Shown here piece after piece: positions 27,770 to 35,560 of a stretch of DNA of 64,000 nt; the first letter of the stretch is position 1, and every line of letters starts with the position of its first letter. The stretch is taken from positions 62,001 to 126,000 of the forward strand of contig NZ_VIRV01000005.1 of the NCBI RefSeq assembly GCF_019754295.1, in the 5' to 3' direction. Origin of the DNA: Sellimonas caecigallum (GTDB taxonomy: Bacteria > Bacillota > Clostridia > Lachnospirales > Lachnospiraceae). The notes beneath the pieces are model-generated. The model was not told the DNA's origin, did no database searches, and saw only the letters and a list, made by a program, of their open reading frames with translations. The position numbers were made by a program, and so were the translations under genes.

Positions 27770-28651
27770 CTATGCACACATATGCTCCAGCTCACGGCCA
27801 ATTTCCGGACATATGATCTTTGTGTCCTGCGGGTTGATCTTATCTTTCTCCATAATGAGTTCCCCGATCGCTCCAGCCCGGATAACCCCGCTTGTCGGGT
27901 TCATCACACTGTCAACCTTTCCGCGGATATCCACATCCACCGTAGAATATTCAAATGCCAGAGTCGTGTTCAGCAACGTACAGTTTTTCATGACAAGGTT
28001 CTCGATGTAACACATTCCCTGAAGGCTTTCGATCGTACAGTTTACAAGTGTCAGATTTTTTGCATTCCATCCAAGATACTCTCCTGAAATAAAAGAATCA
28101 TATACCGTCACATTTTCACTGTTCCAGAATGCGTCTTTTGACAGCATCTTTGCATTGTGGATTTCTACATTTTTTGCTCCGTCAAAAGAATAATTTCCCA
28201 CCAGCTGAAAATCATTGATTTTCATGTTCTGGCTGTTCATGGCAAAGTAGTCTCCTTTTGCCATCACATGTTCCATCTCCACGCCATCACAGCTCCAAAG
28301 AGTTTCGGCCGCATTCGGAAGAGACACATTGCTAAGTGTAAGTTCATGGCACCTGCGGAAATTCTTTGGCGCTTCGATTACCGCATTTTTCACTGTCAGA
28401 TGATCCGTATACCATACTCCCGCACGCGCCATCTCAAACCAGGTGCAGTCTTCTGCCACAATATTTTTGCTGTACCAGAGCGGATATTTCCACTTGAACA
28501 TGCTGTTCTTCAGCTCTATGTCACTGCATTCTTTAAGGGGAGACTCTCCGTCTGCAAAAATGGTTTCGTTGATTCTTAAGTTGTTTTCATGGAACAGCGG
28601 GCGCTCCCCTGTTAAATATGCCTGATTGACTTCTTTCATTTCTTTCTTCAT
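27770..28651 (-). CDS. DUF3737 family protein, predicted right-handed beta-helix
   Basis: 293 residues with many short repeated strands such as KNVEIHNAKML, ENVTVYDSFIS and KNLTLVNCTI, as expected for a right-handed beta-helix. The whole protein matches what I know of DUF3737. No signal peptide; function unknown, although the fold often binds or cuts polysaccharide. ATG behind AGGAGG. First of a block with an O-acetyltransferase and an FMN reductase on the same strand. Confidence 0.88.
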   Translation of the reverse strand: MKKEMKEVNQAYLTGERPLFHENNLRINETIFADGESPLKECSDIELKNSMFKWKYPLWYSKNIVAEDCTWFEMARAGVWYTDHLTVKNAVIEAPKNFRRCHELTLSNVSLPNAAETLWSCDGVEMEHVMAKGDYFAMNSQNMKINDFQLVGNYSFDGAKNVEIHNAKMLSKDAFWNSENVTVYDSFISGEYLGWNAKNLTLVNCTIESLQGMCYIENLVMKNCTLLNTTLAFEYSTVDVDIRGKVDSVMNPTSGVIRAGAIGELIMEKDKINPQDTKIICPEIGRELEHMCA

Positions 28652-28699
28652 AGTATGACATCCTCCTATCCGTCCATATATGTGAAAACCTGTTTTTTC

Positions 28700-29287
28700 T
28701 TAATGGTCAGTTTCTTTGCAGTCCTGAACTGTCTTGATCACTTTCGCAGGCACTCCTGCCACCACTGTATCTGCCGGAACATCTTTTGTGACCACTGCCC
28801 CCGCCGCGATAACGGCGCCGTCGCCAATAGAAACGCCTTGTGTTATTGTTGCGTTGGAGCCTATCCACACATTTTTCCCAATGAAGATCGGTTTCGGGAT
28901 CATATCCGCCCGGCATTCCGGACATAAATCATGGTTCAAGGTCGCCAGCACGACACTGTGTCCGATCATCGTCCCATCCCCGATATAGATTCCTCCCTGA
29001 TCCTGGAAGTGACATCCGGAATTGATAAATACCTTCCTGCCTACGTGGATATTTTTTCCGCAGTCAGTATAAAATGGCGGAAACATTCCAAAAGTCTCAT
29101 CTATTTCCCGCCCGGTAAGTTCTGAAAATATTTTCCTGATCTCGTGGGGCTCATGATACCCCTGATTCAGACGTGCGGTAAGTTTCATTGCCTCATTGGA
29201 AAGCCTGGTCATCTCTTTGTGTGTCTCTGAACCCGCCTTTACTTTTTCTTGCGTATTCATAGCTTTAATAAACTGTTCTGTATTCAT
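28700..29287 (-). CDS. Sugar O-acetyltransferase (maltose/galactoside acetyltransferase type)
   Basis: A 195-residue left-handed beta-helix acetyltransferase with hexapeptide repeats. It has an N-terminal Mac domain (about residues 18-70), catalytic His in ATLNHDL, and the hexapeptides [33 protein letters not shown] written here as its C-terminal core. It transfers acetyl from acetyl-CoA to a sugar hydroxyl. Starts 3 bases after the FMN reductase stop, so probably translated from the same mRNA. Confidence 0.93.
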   Translation of the reverse strand: MNTEQFIKAMNTQEKVKAGSETHKEMTRLSNEAMKLTARLNQGYHEPHEIRKIFSELTGREIDETFGMFPPFYTDCGKNIHVGRKVFINSGCHFQDQGGIYIGDGTMIGHSVVLATLNHDLCPECRADMIPKPIFIGKNVWIGSNATITQGVSIGDGAVIAAGAVVTKDVPADTVVAGVPAKVIKTVQDCKETDH

Positions 29288-29289
29288 TT

Positions 29290-29829
29290 TTATACCTGTC
29301 TTCCCATTTCATAAGCCTCTTTTACCGCCGCATGATCCTCCGCTGTTCCCGGTGCATCTACGCCCCCGGCAAACACAGTTCCTGCAAGCTCTGCCTTCTC
29401 ATAACAGTCAATAAATCCCTGAAGCCCTTTCAGCGCGCCATCCATGGCATGGGTGTCATCCTCTGCGGCTGTTGCCAGAAGGTAGACTTTCCGGTACGCA
29501 TAGTCCGCAGTAAAAAGCGGATTTGCCCGGTCGATCAGCGTTTTCATCTGGCCGCTCATCTCATAGTAATAAATTGGCGTTGCAAATACAAGTACATCTG
29601 CATGGGACATCTTTTCCAGAATCTCCTCGGCATCATCATGTATCACGCAGTTTCCTGTTTTCTGACATGCAAGACATCCACGGCAGAATGCAAGCGTTTT
29701 GTTTTTGAGACTTACCTTCTCCGCCTCATGTCCTGCACTTTGTGCGCCATCCAGAAAAGCATCTGCCAATATTTCAGAATTACTGTTGTTTCTTAAACTT
29801 GTAGAAATTACCAATACTCGTTTCTTCAT
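29290..29829 (-). CDS. Flavodoxin-fold NAD(P)H-dependent FMN reductase
   Basis: 179 residues of the NADPH-dependent FMN reductase / iron-sulfur flavoprotein type. [19 protein letters not shown] is the flavin phosphate loop; [19 protein letters not shown] is the Cys-rich region typical of this group; [20 protein letters not shown] completes the flavin site. Likely a quinone, azo or flavin reductase. It lies in a block divergent from a LysR gene. Confidence 0.9.
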   Translation of the reverse strand: MKKRVLVISTSLRNNSNSEILADAFLDGAQSAGHEAEKVSLKNKTLAFCRGCLACQKTGNCVIHDDAEEILEKMSHADVLVFATPIYYYEMSGQMKTLIDRANPLFTADYAYRKVYLLATAAEDDTHAMDGALKGLQGFIDCYEKAELAGTVFAGGVDAPGTAEDHAAVKEAYEMGRQV

Positions 29830-29935
29830 TTTTTATCATCCCTTTTTTATTTTAGTTTAAAACCGCCGCACAAAAACAGCAAATACTTATATATGATAGA
29901 AATACATAGGTAAAACTTATGCGGTTTTCCATGGT

Positions 29936-30640
29936 TTAAATGACATTGCCCCCTGATTTTGACCGTCTTTTTCCTGTCTTGGACAACAAAATCGCCAAAT
30001 AGTGCCCAAGGCACGCCCACATCCCCATCATAGCGATGTATTCTGCCAGAAATAATACAAGAGGCTGACTCATATCAAAAAACACAAACATATTCCGTAA
30101 GAACAGATACGAAGCAATATCCTGTTTTACAAATACATAAATTCCAAACACGCTTACCGACAGTGCCAGTATGCGCGCTGCATTGGTCCGAATCGCCGAC
30201 GTCTTTTTGATTCCCGTCATTTTTCTCATCATTCCCATGATCATGCCCCAATGCAGGCCTATATGAATATTCATCAAAATAAATCCCCAGTAGGCAGACA
30301 GCATATGAAGCGTTCTGGCAAAGCCCATCCCTCCCGATATCGGCAGGAACGCAAATACAGTCCTTGACATCATGATTCCACTTATCATAGAACCGATCAT
30401 GGATAAGAGCAGCAAAAAATCTACTGTCGTCTGTACGATCCTCACTCCCGTAATCCTGCCTTTTGTCAGATTCCTGTGCCAGTTCCAATTCAGCAGATGA
30501 TGAAGGACAAAAAGCAGGAACATCGCTAAACCAAGCCATTCATGGACTTCCTCCCCTACCAGCATATAAGCCATCAGCAAAAGAAGCAGTACTGCCATAA
30601 CAAGATCCACTGTCATTTTTATGAGCATTTTGGGCTTCAT
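29936..30640 (-). CDS. DUF4405 membrane protein, cytochrome-b-like
   Basis: 234 residues with about six membrane segments. Conserved histidines lie in membrane helices (HEWLGLAMFLLFVLHHLLNW, RTLHMLSAYWGFILMNIHIGLHWG), the pattern of DUF4405 proteins related to haem-binding cytochrome b. Could pass electrons across the membrane, in keeping with flavoprotein neighbours. GGAGG lies 9 bases before the ATG. The divergent LysR gene starts 170 bases away. Confidence 0.88.
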   Translation of the reverse strand: MKPKMLIKMTVDLVMAVLLLLLMAYMLVGEEVHEWLGLAMFLLFVLHHLLNWNWHRNLTKGRITGVRIVQTTVDFLLLLSMIGSMISGIMMSRTVFAFLPISGGMGFARTLHMLSAYWGFILMNIHIGLHWGMIMGMMRKMTGIKKTSAIRTNAARILALSVSVFGIYVFVKQDIASYLFLRNMFVFFDMSQPLVLFLAEYIAMMGMWACLGHYLAILLSKTGKRRSKSGGNVI

Positions 30641-30810
30641 CGTCTCATTCCTCCGCTTTCTGTATTTTTTTCTATATTTTCAGTGTATCGATCTCATCCT
30701 GAAATGTCTAATACTTATATTGGATTTTAATAAATGCTCTTTAAGCATTTCTTTCTTGACCGTCTTTTCTTTCCCGTGCTACACTGAAAGAATCATGAGG
30801 AGGTATCAAT

Positions 30811-31695
30811 ATGGAGATTCGTGTACTAAAATATTTTCTGATGGTCGCGCGTGAGGAAAACATTACCCATGCCGCTGAACTGCTCCACATCACACAGCCT
30901 ACTCTTTCCAGACAGCTGATCCAGCTTGAAGAGGAATTAGGCGTAAAACTGTTCCAGAGAAGCAAACACCGCATCATCCTTACCGAGGCCGGAATGCTTC
31001 TGCGCCGTCGTGCAGAAGAGATTGTTTCGCTGTCCGAAAAAACGGTGGAAGACATGCATCACAAGACAAGTCAGCTTACAGGCAAGATCTCTATTGGGAG
31101 CGGCGAACTCAAAAGCTCACAGTTTCTTGCGGAACTGATCACATCTTTTCATAAAGAACATCCCCAGGTACAGTTCGAAATTTACAGCGGAAATGCGGAT
31201 AATATCAAAGAACGGATCGATCGAGGCCTCCTGGACATGGGGCTTCTGGTAGAGCCGGTAGACATTTTAAAATATAATTTTGTCCGAACACCGTTTAAAG
31301 AATGCTGGGGAGTCCTCGTAAACGAAGATTCTGATCTTGCTGAAAAGAAAGAAGTGACGGCCCAGGAACTGGTCCGCTTTCCCGTGATCATGACACAGCG
31401 TGAAATTGTAAGAAACGAGCTTTTAAACTGGTTTGGAGACTATTCCGAGCAGCTTCAGAATATCGCGTCTGGGAATCTTCTCTACAATCTCGCCGCTCTT
31501 GCCAGATGCCGCCTTGGCAGCGTCATTACCTTGGAGATGAACTGCTCCTATGACGGTCTGCGGTTTATTCCTTTTAATCCAAGACTTGAATCAGGAACGG
31601 TTCTTGTCTGGAAAAAGGCTCAGGTATTCTCCCGCGCCAGCAATGCATTCATTGACTATACCCGCCAGTATCTTTCAACTCTTCGCAATGATTGA
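30811..31695 (+). CDS. LysR family transcriptional regulator
   Basis: A 294-residue LysR protein. The winged helix (MEIRVLKYFLMVAREENITHAAELLHITQPTLSRQ within residues 1-40) is textbook; the effector domain follows (ISIGSGELKSSQFLAELI, LLDMGLLVEPVDI). GAGGAGG precedes the ATG. Divergent from the DUF4405 / FMN reductase / acetyltransferase block and upstream of the MerR and cupin genes, so either side could be its target. Confidence 0.93.
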   Translation: MEIRVLKYFLMVAREENITHAAELLHITQPTLSRQLIQLEEELGVKLFQRSKHRIILTEAGMLLRRRAEEIVSLSEKTVEDMHHKTSQLTGKISIGSGELKSSQFLAELITSFHKEHPQVQFEIYSGNADNIKERIDRGLLDMGLLVEPVDILKYNFVRTPFKECWGVLVNEDSDLAEKKEVTAQELVRFPVIMTQREIVRNELLNWFGDYSEQLQNIASGNLLYNLAALARCRLGSVITLEMNCSYDGLRFIPFNPRLESGTVLVWKKAQVFSRASNAFIDYTRQYLSTLRND

Positions 31696-31857
31696 GCAAA
31701 ACAAAAATACCTTTCAGGCATTTATTGAAATTGAATATAAGCATTAGACATAGATTCATATACCGACTACAATAGAATTGTTCAAAAAAATACTCATTTT
31801 GTACGGTATCTCCTATATCGCCGAACAGAAAACCGGCATGCAGAGAGGAGGGAACAA

Positions 31858-32223
31858 ATGACGATCGACGAGGCAAGCGAGCGTTACAACATACCTCTTG
31901 AAATTCTTCACGAGTATGAGCGCTGGGGACTGTGCGGAGCAGTCAAAAAAGTGATGGGTTCCTGGCAGTACGACGATACAGATTTGGAGCGCCTGAGTCT
32001 GATCATGACACTCCACGAGATCGGTTTTGAAATCTCAGAAATAGAGACATATATGAAATTACTGCTGGAGAATGAAAGCAGCAAAGATCAGCGCCTTCAG
32101 ATGCTGGAGCTGAAACGGCAGAATCTTCTGGACGAGATCCATTTCCGCGAGAAACAACTGACCCATCTGGATTATCTCCGCTATAGTATTCGTAAAAACA
32201 AAAAAGAAAATCAGATTGTTTAA
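31858..32223 (+). CDS. MerR family transcriptional regulator
   Basis: 121 residues. The N-terminal winged helix (MTIDEASERYNIPLEILHEYERWGLC, then DLERLSLIMTLHEIGFEISEIETYMKL) is MerR-like; the C-terminal helix (about residues 75-115) is a dimerisation coiled coil. No cysteine metal site or large effector domain is seen. It is 12 bases upstream of the cupin gene and likely co-transcribed with it. Confidence 0.88.
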   Translation: MTIDEASERYNIPLEILHEYERWGLCGAVKKVMGSWQYDDTDLERLSLIMTLHEIGFEISEIETYMKLLLENESSKDQRLQMLELKRQNLLDEIHFREKQLTHLDYLRYSIRKNKKENQIV

Positions 32224-32235
32224 GGAGAGATTACT

Positions 32236-32673
32236 ATGAAGATTCAGGACAAAGAAACATTCGACAAGGCAAACGTATTTGGTCTCGGGCAGGAAAATTC
32301 TGCTTTTGCCCAATATTTTATCGGGAACTCTTATTTAAATCCACTCACAAAGCCGGGAGAAAGCACCATTGCTCTGGCTAATGTCACATTTGAACCGGGA
32401 TGCCGTAACAATTGGCATATCCATCACGCCAAAACAGGCGGTGGACAGATCCTCATCTGCACAGCCGGAAGCGGCTGGTATCAGGAAGAGGGAAAGCTCG
32501 CTGTAAGTCTGGAACCGGGAACTGTTATTGTAATTCCACCGGAAGTAAAACACTGGCATGGCGCGAAGGCTGACAGCTGGTTTTCTCACATCGCTTTCGA
32601 AGTTCCGGGCACAGAGACAAACAACGAATGGCTGGAAGAAGTAGATGACGAAGCTTATTCAAAATTGCAGTAA
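32236..32673 (+). CDS. Cupin domain protein
   Basis: A 145-residue single cupin. Motif 1 is seen as WHIHHAKTGGGQILICTAGSG and motif 2 as PGTVIVIPPEVKHWHGA; the three His and one Glu/Gln-type positions suggest a metal site. Such cupins accompany carboxymuconolactone-decarboxylase-like and flavodoxin genes in Firmicutes redox clusters. TAAGGAG precedes the ATG and a strong terminator follows. Confidence 0.9.
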   Translation: MKIQDKETFDKANVFGLGQENSAFAQYFIGNSYLNPLTKPGESTIALANVTFEPGCRNNWHIHHAKTGGGQILICTAGSGWYQEEGKLAVSLEPGTVIVIPPEVKHWHGAKADSWFSHIAFEVPGTETNNEWLEEVDDEAYSKLQ

Positions 32674-32689
32674 AAAATAATGATCATTA

Positions 32690-32733
32690 AAAGGGAGCAC
32701 AGTCATATCATTATCCTTGACTGTGCTCCCTTT
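32690..32733. terminator. Terminator between the convergent cupin and flavodoxin genes
   Basis: A perfect 16-bp dyad beginning AAAGGGAGCACAGTCA with a 12-base loop, 16 bases after the cupin stop. It shares the AAAGGGAGCAC arm with the hairpin at 7391, so both may use a common terminator type of this genome. Confidence 0.8.
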
Positions 32734-32771
32734 CCTCATTCATTTTGACTCTTTATTACACTGATGTCCTC

Positions 32772-33848
32772 TTACTCTGCCAGTGAAAGAGAAACCGTTA
32801 CATCCCCTTCTCCAAGAATTGCCCGTAGCTCTTCTTCGTTAACGTCATTGATCTTTCCAAGACGTGTGAAATTCCATGAATTCGGAGCGTAATAAATGAC
32901 AAAGGAATTCCCCTGATATAAGATCAAGTCCCCTGCTTCTGTCGTGATCTGTTCATCGTTGGTCGGGAGACTCTGTCCCAGACTTCCCACTTTCTCCATA
33001 TTTTCATAGTCCTGCATATTAAGCGTTACCGGTCCGTCGGCCAACATCTCCTTCAGTGCCTGAGCAGAAGAATTGTCCTCCAGTGTTGCTGTCAAAGTTG
33101 CATCGCCGATCTGAAGATTGAGTGTATCTCCATCTTCCTGGGAATCCGCTTTGTATCCCAACTCCTGTACCCACCGTACGATCTCTTCCCTGGAAGATGC
33201 CGCATCCTCCTCATAGCAGTCAAAAATTTGATCTGAAATCTCGGCATCCGGCACCGTATCTGTTATGATCTCCACGCTGTCGGCAAGTCCTCCTGTTCCG
33301 TGAGAGCAAAATAAGTAAATCTGTTTTCCCGCAAAATCATTTTCCTCAAGGAAAGATAGCAATGCCATAGGGACCCCGTACCACCAGTTAGGATATCCCA
33401 GAAAAACTGTATCGTACTGATCCAGATTTTCTACATTTTCCACAAGTTCCGGTCTTTCATCCTCCGCCCGCTCATCGTTGGCACGTTCCAAACATTCATC
33501 CCAATCACTTGGGTACGGATCCGCCACACGGATAGAAAAAAGATCGCCTCCTGTCTCCTCCTGGACCCAGCCCGCCAGCTGCTGGACATTCCCAGGTGGG
33601 ATCACACTTGGAGATGTCGTTGCATCCACATCCTCCTCAAGTATTGCATTGTCCGCCCATGAAAAATATGCAATGAGAACTTTCCTCTGTGTTTCTGCTG
33701 TATTTTGGCTTTCGTTTCCATTTTCTGTATCTTCCTGCATCTGAACAGGACGACTTTCATCCGTTGATTCTTCTGTTCGTCCACTGCAACCTGCCAAAGA
33801 TACTATAAGCGCTGATGCAAGCAGTGTCGCCATCCATCGTTTCTTCAT
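32772..33848 (-). CDS. Lipoprotein with flavodoxin and cyclophilin-like domains
   Basis: About 358 residues. A lipoprotein signal peptide ends in the lipobox LAGC (Cys near residue 21). A flavodoxin domain follows (KVLIAYFSWADNAI, then FLGYPNWWYGVPMALLSFLEE, LFCSHGTGGLADSV). The C-terminal 120 residues form a cyclophilin-like fold (TLNLQIGDATLTATLEDNSS, ILYQGNSFVIYYAPNSWNFTRLGKI). An extracytoplasmic flavodoxin lipoprotein suggests electron transfer or reduction outside the membrane. ATG at 33848 is 7 bases after AGGAGG. Confidence 0.88.
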   Translation of the reverse strand: MKKRWMATLLASALIVSLAGCSGRTEESTDESRPVQMQEDTENGNESQNTAETQRKVLIAYFSWADNAILEEDVDATTSPSVIPPGNVQQLAGWVQEETGGDLFSIRVADPYPSDWDECLERANDERAEDERPELVENVENLDQYDTVFLGYPNWWYGVPMALLSFLEENDFAGKQIYLFCSHGTGGLADSVEIITDTVPDAEISDQIFDCYEEDAASSREEIVRWVQELGYKADSQEDGDTLNLQIGDATLTATLEDNSSAQALKEMLADGPVTLNMQDYENMEKVGSLGQSLPTNDEQITTEAGDLILYQGNSFVIYYAPNSWNFTRLGKINDVNEEELRAILGEGDVTVSLSLAE

Positions 33849-34018
33849 CATCTCTCCTCCTTCTCCTGATAATCTCTGCAGTTTGATAAATCAGACTGCT
33901 TCAGCTTCATTATTTGACTTTCATATTGTACCTTCATTATAAAAAACACCTTTTGAAATGTCTAATACCTCTGAAACATATCAAAAAATGCCTATTTAGT
34001 ATTTTTATGATTCCCAAA

Positions 34019-34063
34019 ACAGGGGCGCAGTCAATGTATCTGTATCACTGGCTTCGCCCCTGT
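34019..34063 (-). terminator. Hairpin next to the prophage edge
   Basis: ACAGGGGCG and CGCCCCTGT with a 27-base interior that includes CAGT/ACTG pairing. On the minus strand TTTT follows. It lies in the gap 33849-34111, which otherwise holds AT-rich upstream sequence of the lipoprotein gene and no gene. Confidence 0.5.
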
Positions 34064-34111
34064 CTGTATTGCCTTATTTGACTGATGACATATTGCATCA
34101 GAATCACAAAA

Positions 34112-34139
34112 AAACTCAGAAACTTTCGCTTCTGAGTTT
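34112..34139 (-). terminator. Terminator of the disrupted tRNA gene
   Basis: AAACTCAGAA and TTCTGAGTTT with an 8-base loop, followed on the minus strand by a run of T residues. It begins 6 bases after the tRNA 3' end and would be that gene's intrinsic terminator. Confidence 0.88.
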
Positions 34140-34144
34140 AGAAG

Positions 34145-34170
34145 AGGCGCAGACCGGATTTGAACCGGAT
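34145..34170 (-). other. 3' fragment of a tRNA gene; prophage attachment-site junction
   Basis: On the minus strand the sequence has a T-arm (CCGG, TTCAAAT loop, CCGG) and the acceptor 3' strand CTGCGCC with discriminator T, but no CCA. Upstream bases cannot fold a D-arm, anticodon arm or a matching GGCGCAG, so only the 3' end remains. Phages integrated into tRNA 3' ends leave such a fragment at one junction. Everything at higher coordinates is phage-like, so this is inferred as the left attachment site; the other copy lies beyond the window. Confidence 0.75.
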
Positions 34171-34290
34171 TCTTTCGTATTAATATAGTATTACCATTAC
34201 TATACATATGCGAACACCCTTATAAATACGCAATTTCTTGATTTCATGCTACTACGTAAAGACAATCATTTATACTAAAAAACAAAGCTA

Positions 34291-34313
34291 TGCAACACGA
34301 ATTGCAACACGAA
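34291..34313. repeat. Tandem direct repeat near the attachment site
   Basis: Two copies of TGCAACACGAA at 12-base spacing, about 120 bases inside the prophage. Its position suits integrase arm-type sites. The surrounding 34171-34328 is AT-rich and no gene is seen in it. Confidence 0.5.
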
Positions 34314-34328
34314 GATGATACAATATTT

Positions 34329-34351
34329 CCCCTCCGGAGTTACCGGAGGGG
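34329..34351 (-). terminator. Hairpin at the 3' end of the left-end regulator gene
   Basis: CCCCTCCGG and CCGGAGGGG with a 5-base loop that contains the stop codon of the Cro/CI-like gene. There is no T-run after it on the minus strand, so it may stabilise the 3' end rather than terminate efficiently. Confidence 0.55.
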
Positions 34352-34552
34352 ATCAACGTCTAACAAATCCTCTATATTACAGTTTAGGGCTTTCGAAAGC
34401 TTGTACAGCGTCTCTCCAGAGGCTTTGTTGATGTTCCTTTCTCCTTGCTCGTATTTTTGTATCATCCGTACATTAACGTTTGTTAGATTTGCGAGACCAC
34501 ATTGTGTGATACCTCTATTTGTTCTGATTTTTTTGAGCTTGTTTTCACTCAT
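34340..34552 (-). CDS. Small XRE (Cro/CI-like) helix-turn-helix protein
   Basis: A 70-residue protein that is essentially one HTH_3 domain: LKKIRTNRGITQCGLANLTNVNVRMIQKYEQGERNI with helix 2-helix 3 in the middle and TLYKLSKALNCNIEDLLD at the end. GAGGT precedes the ATG. Last gene of the left-end operon, downstream of the lysis genes rather than in the usual repressor position near the integrase. It could bind the dyads in the tandem promoters at 35427-35526 (inference). Confidence 0.85.
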   Translation of the reverse strand: MSENKLKKIRTNRGITQCGLANLTNVNVRMIQKYEQGERNINKASGETLYKLSKALNCNIEDLLDVDPLR

Positions 34553-34616
34553 ATTTTCTACCTCATTTGTTTTTATCTATCCAATATTTTACTTATTTTG
34601 TCTATCATTTCCGTAA

Positions 34617-34802
34617 TTAATTATTTTCTTCTGCTACAACTTCCCAATCTGCCGGGCAAGAACCGTTTTCAGTTCCATCTGTCAAGAAATCTCCGTCTTT
34701 CATTTCTGCAATTCTTTCTGCGGAAATTCCTGTGATCTTCTCTACTTCTTCCGGTGTATTAACTACGATTTGATTGCTTTCTGGATTGATGATGTATAAC
34801 AT
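34617..34802 (-). CDS. Small acidic protein of unknown function
   Basis: 61 residues starting MLYIINPESNQIVVNTPEEV with a helical stretch VEKITGISAERIAEM. Acidic, no membrane segment. A clear ribosome site (GAGAGG) precedes the ATG. I do not recognise a family. Part of the left-end operon of small genes. Confidence 0.6.
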   Translation of the reverse strand: MLYIINPESNQIVVNTPEEVEKITGISAERIAEMKDGDFLTDGTENGSCPADWEVVAEENN

Positions 34803-34858
34803 TTTGTTTTCCTCTCTTTCTCCCCGTATTTCCGATAGGTCAGATTTATTAATGATCC

Positions 34859-35044
34859 TTATTTCCAGAACGTATCATGAAAACTTTTAAAATCTTCGTC
34901 CGCTTTGTTCCTTGTGTAAGTTCTTTTTCTCTTATCTGTCTTGCGTCTCATAGGTAATCCGTGCATTTTTCTGTCGTTGTTTGTGTAACAAACTTTCGGA
35001 TATTCCTTTCTCCAATCATCTAATACATTAAAATAACCTGTCAT
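34859..35044 (-). CDS. Small basic protein of unknown function
   Basis: 61 residues, strongly basic in the middle (MRRKTDKRKRTYTRNKAD), aromatic at both ends. A nucleic-acid-binding role is possible but not shown. GGAG and GAGG precede the ATG. Left-end operon of the prophage. Confidence 0.55.
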   Translation of the reverse strand: MTGYFNVLDDWRKEYPKVCYTNNDRKMHGLPMRRKTDKRKRTYTRNKADEDFKSFHDTFWK

Positions 35045-35093
35045 AGTGTCCTCACTTTCTCCCCGCTTTACCCGGCGGGGACGGGTAATGTAC

Positions 35094-35393
35094 TTATTTT
35101 TTTAAAATTTCATTTTTTACTTTCATGCTAAGTTCGGTTGCACTGACCCTAAAAGCACTTGTAAGCATGGAATAGTATTCCCTACCGTGTAAGTTGTTTA
35201 AATTTTTCATTGCGTCGATAATGTCTCCGGCGTATGCTTCGGAAAAAAGCTTGTTATATTTGTTTAAAATCAGATCTCGGATAATATCCTGTTTTTCTTT
35301 TTCCGGGATCATTGCGATAAGGCTTTCCATTTCTTCATTAAATCTTTCTACAAGTTCCTCTGCCCATTTGATTTGCTTTTCAGTTCCTCTCAT
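35094..35393 (-). CDS. Phage protein of unknown function, helical
   Basis: 99 residues, predicted mostly helical. The start RGTEKQIKWAEELVERF resembles short phage and plasmid proteins that begin with GTxKQIxWAxxL; function unknown. GGAGG precedes the ATG by 7 bases. First gene after the tandem promoters, so it heads the left-end operon. Confidence 0.65.
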   Translation of the reverse strand: MRGTEKQIKWAEELVERFNEEMESLIAMIPEKEKQDIIRDLILNKYNKLFSEAYAGDIIDAMKNLNNLHGREYYSMLTSAFRVSATELSMKVKNEILKK

Positions 35394-35426
35394 TTTGTTT
35401 TCCTCCGTCCTTTATCTTATGTCTAT

Positions 35427-35455
35427 ATTATACACCTGTAGGGGTATGATGTCTA
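35427..35455 (-). promoter_or_regulatory. Promoter P1 of the left-end operon, with operator-like dyad
   Basis: TAGACA (35455-35450), 17-base spacer, TATAAT (35432-35427). The spacer contains ATACC-N6-GGTGT, almost the same dyad as in P2. A second palindrome, GTCTATT-N5-AATAGAC (35451-35469), overlaps the -35 box. Confidence 0.7.
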
Positions 35456-35497
35456 TTGACATAATAGACAAAAATTGGATGTGTTTTTCGGTTATTT

Positions 35498-35526
35498 TAT
35501 ATACCTATAGGGGTATAATAAGACAA
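35498..35526 (-). promoter_or_regulatory. Promoter P2 of the left-end operon, with operator-like dyad
   Basis: TTGTCT (35526-35521), 17-base spacer, TATATA (35503-35498). The spacer and -10 hold the perfect dyad TATACC-N6-GGTATA. P1 and P2 share about 20 of 22 positions over this element, 71 bases apart, suggesting two binding sites of one regulator. Confidence 0.6.
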
Positions 35527-35533
35527 AAAGAAA

Positions 35534-35555
35534 AGGGGTAGGAAATCCCGCCCCT
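35534..35555 (-). terminator. Terminator of the late (lysis) operon
   Basis: AGGGG and CCCCT arms with a partly paired interior, 6 bases after the endolysin stop, followed on the minus strand by TTTTCTTTTT. It separates late transcription from the left-end operon. Confidence 0.7.
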
Positions 35556-35560
35556 CTGTC

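Noticed and set aside
34141-34230. Complete tRNA gene
   Set aside because: Only T-arm and acceptor 3' strand are present. No anticodon arm, D-arm or pairing acceptor 5' strand could be folded within 90 bases.
34291-34313. 3' end of an integrase gene at the left edge
   Set aside because: The minus-strand frames through this repeat are short and interrupted, and no tyrosine-recombinase motif is seen; the integrase is expected at the other end.
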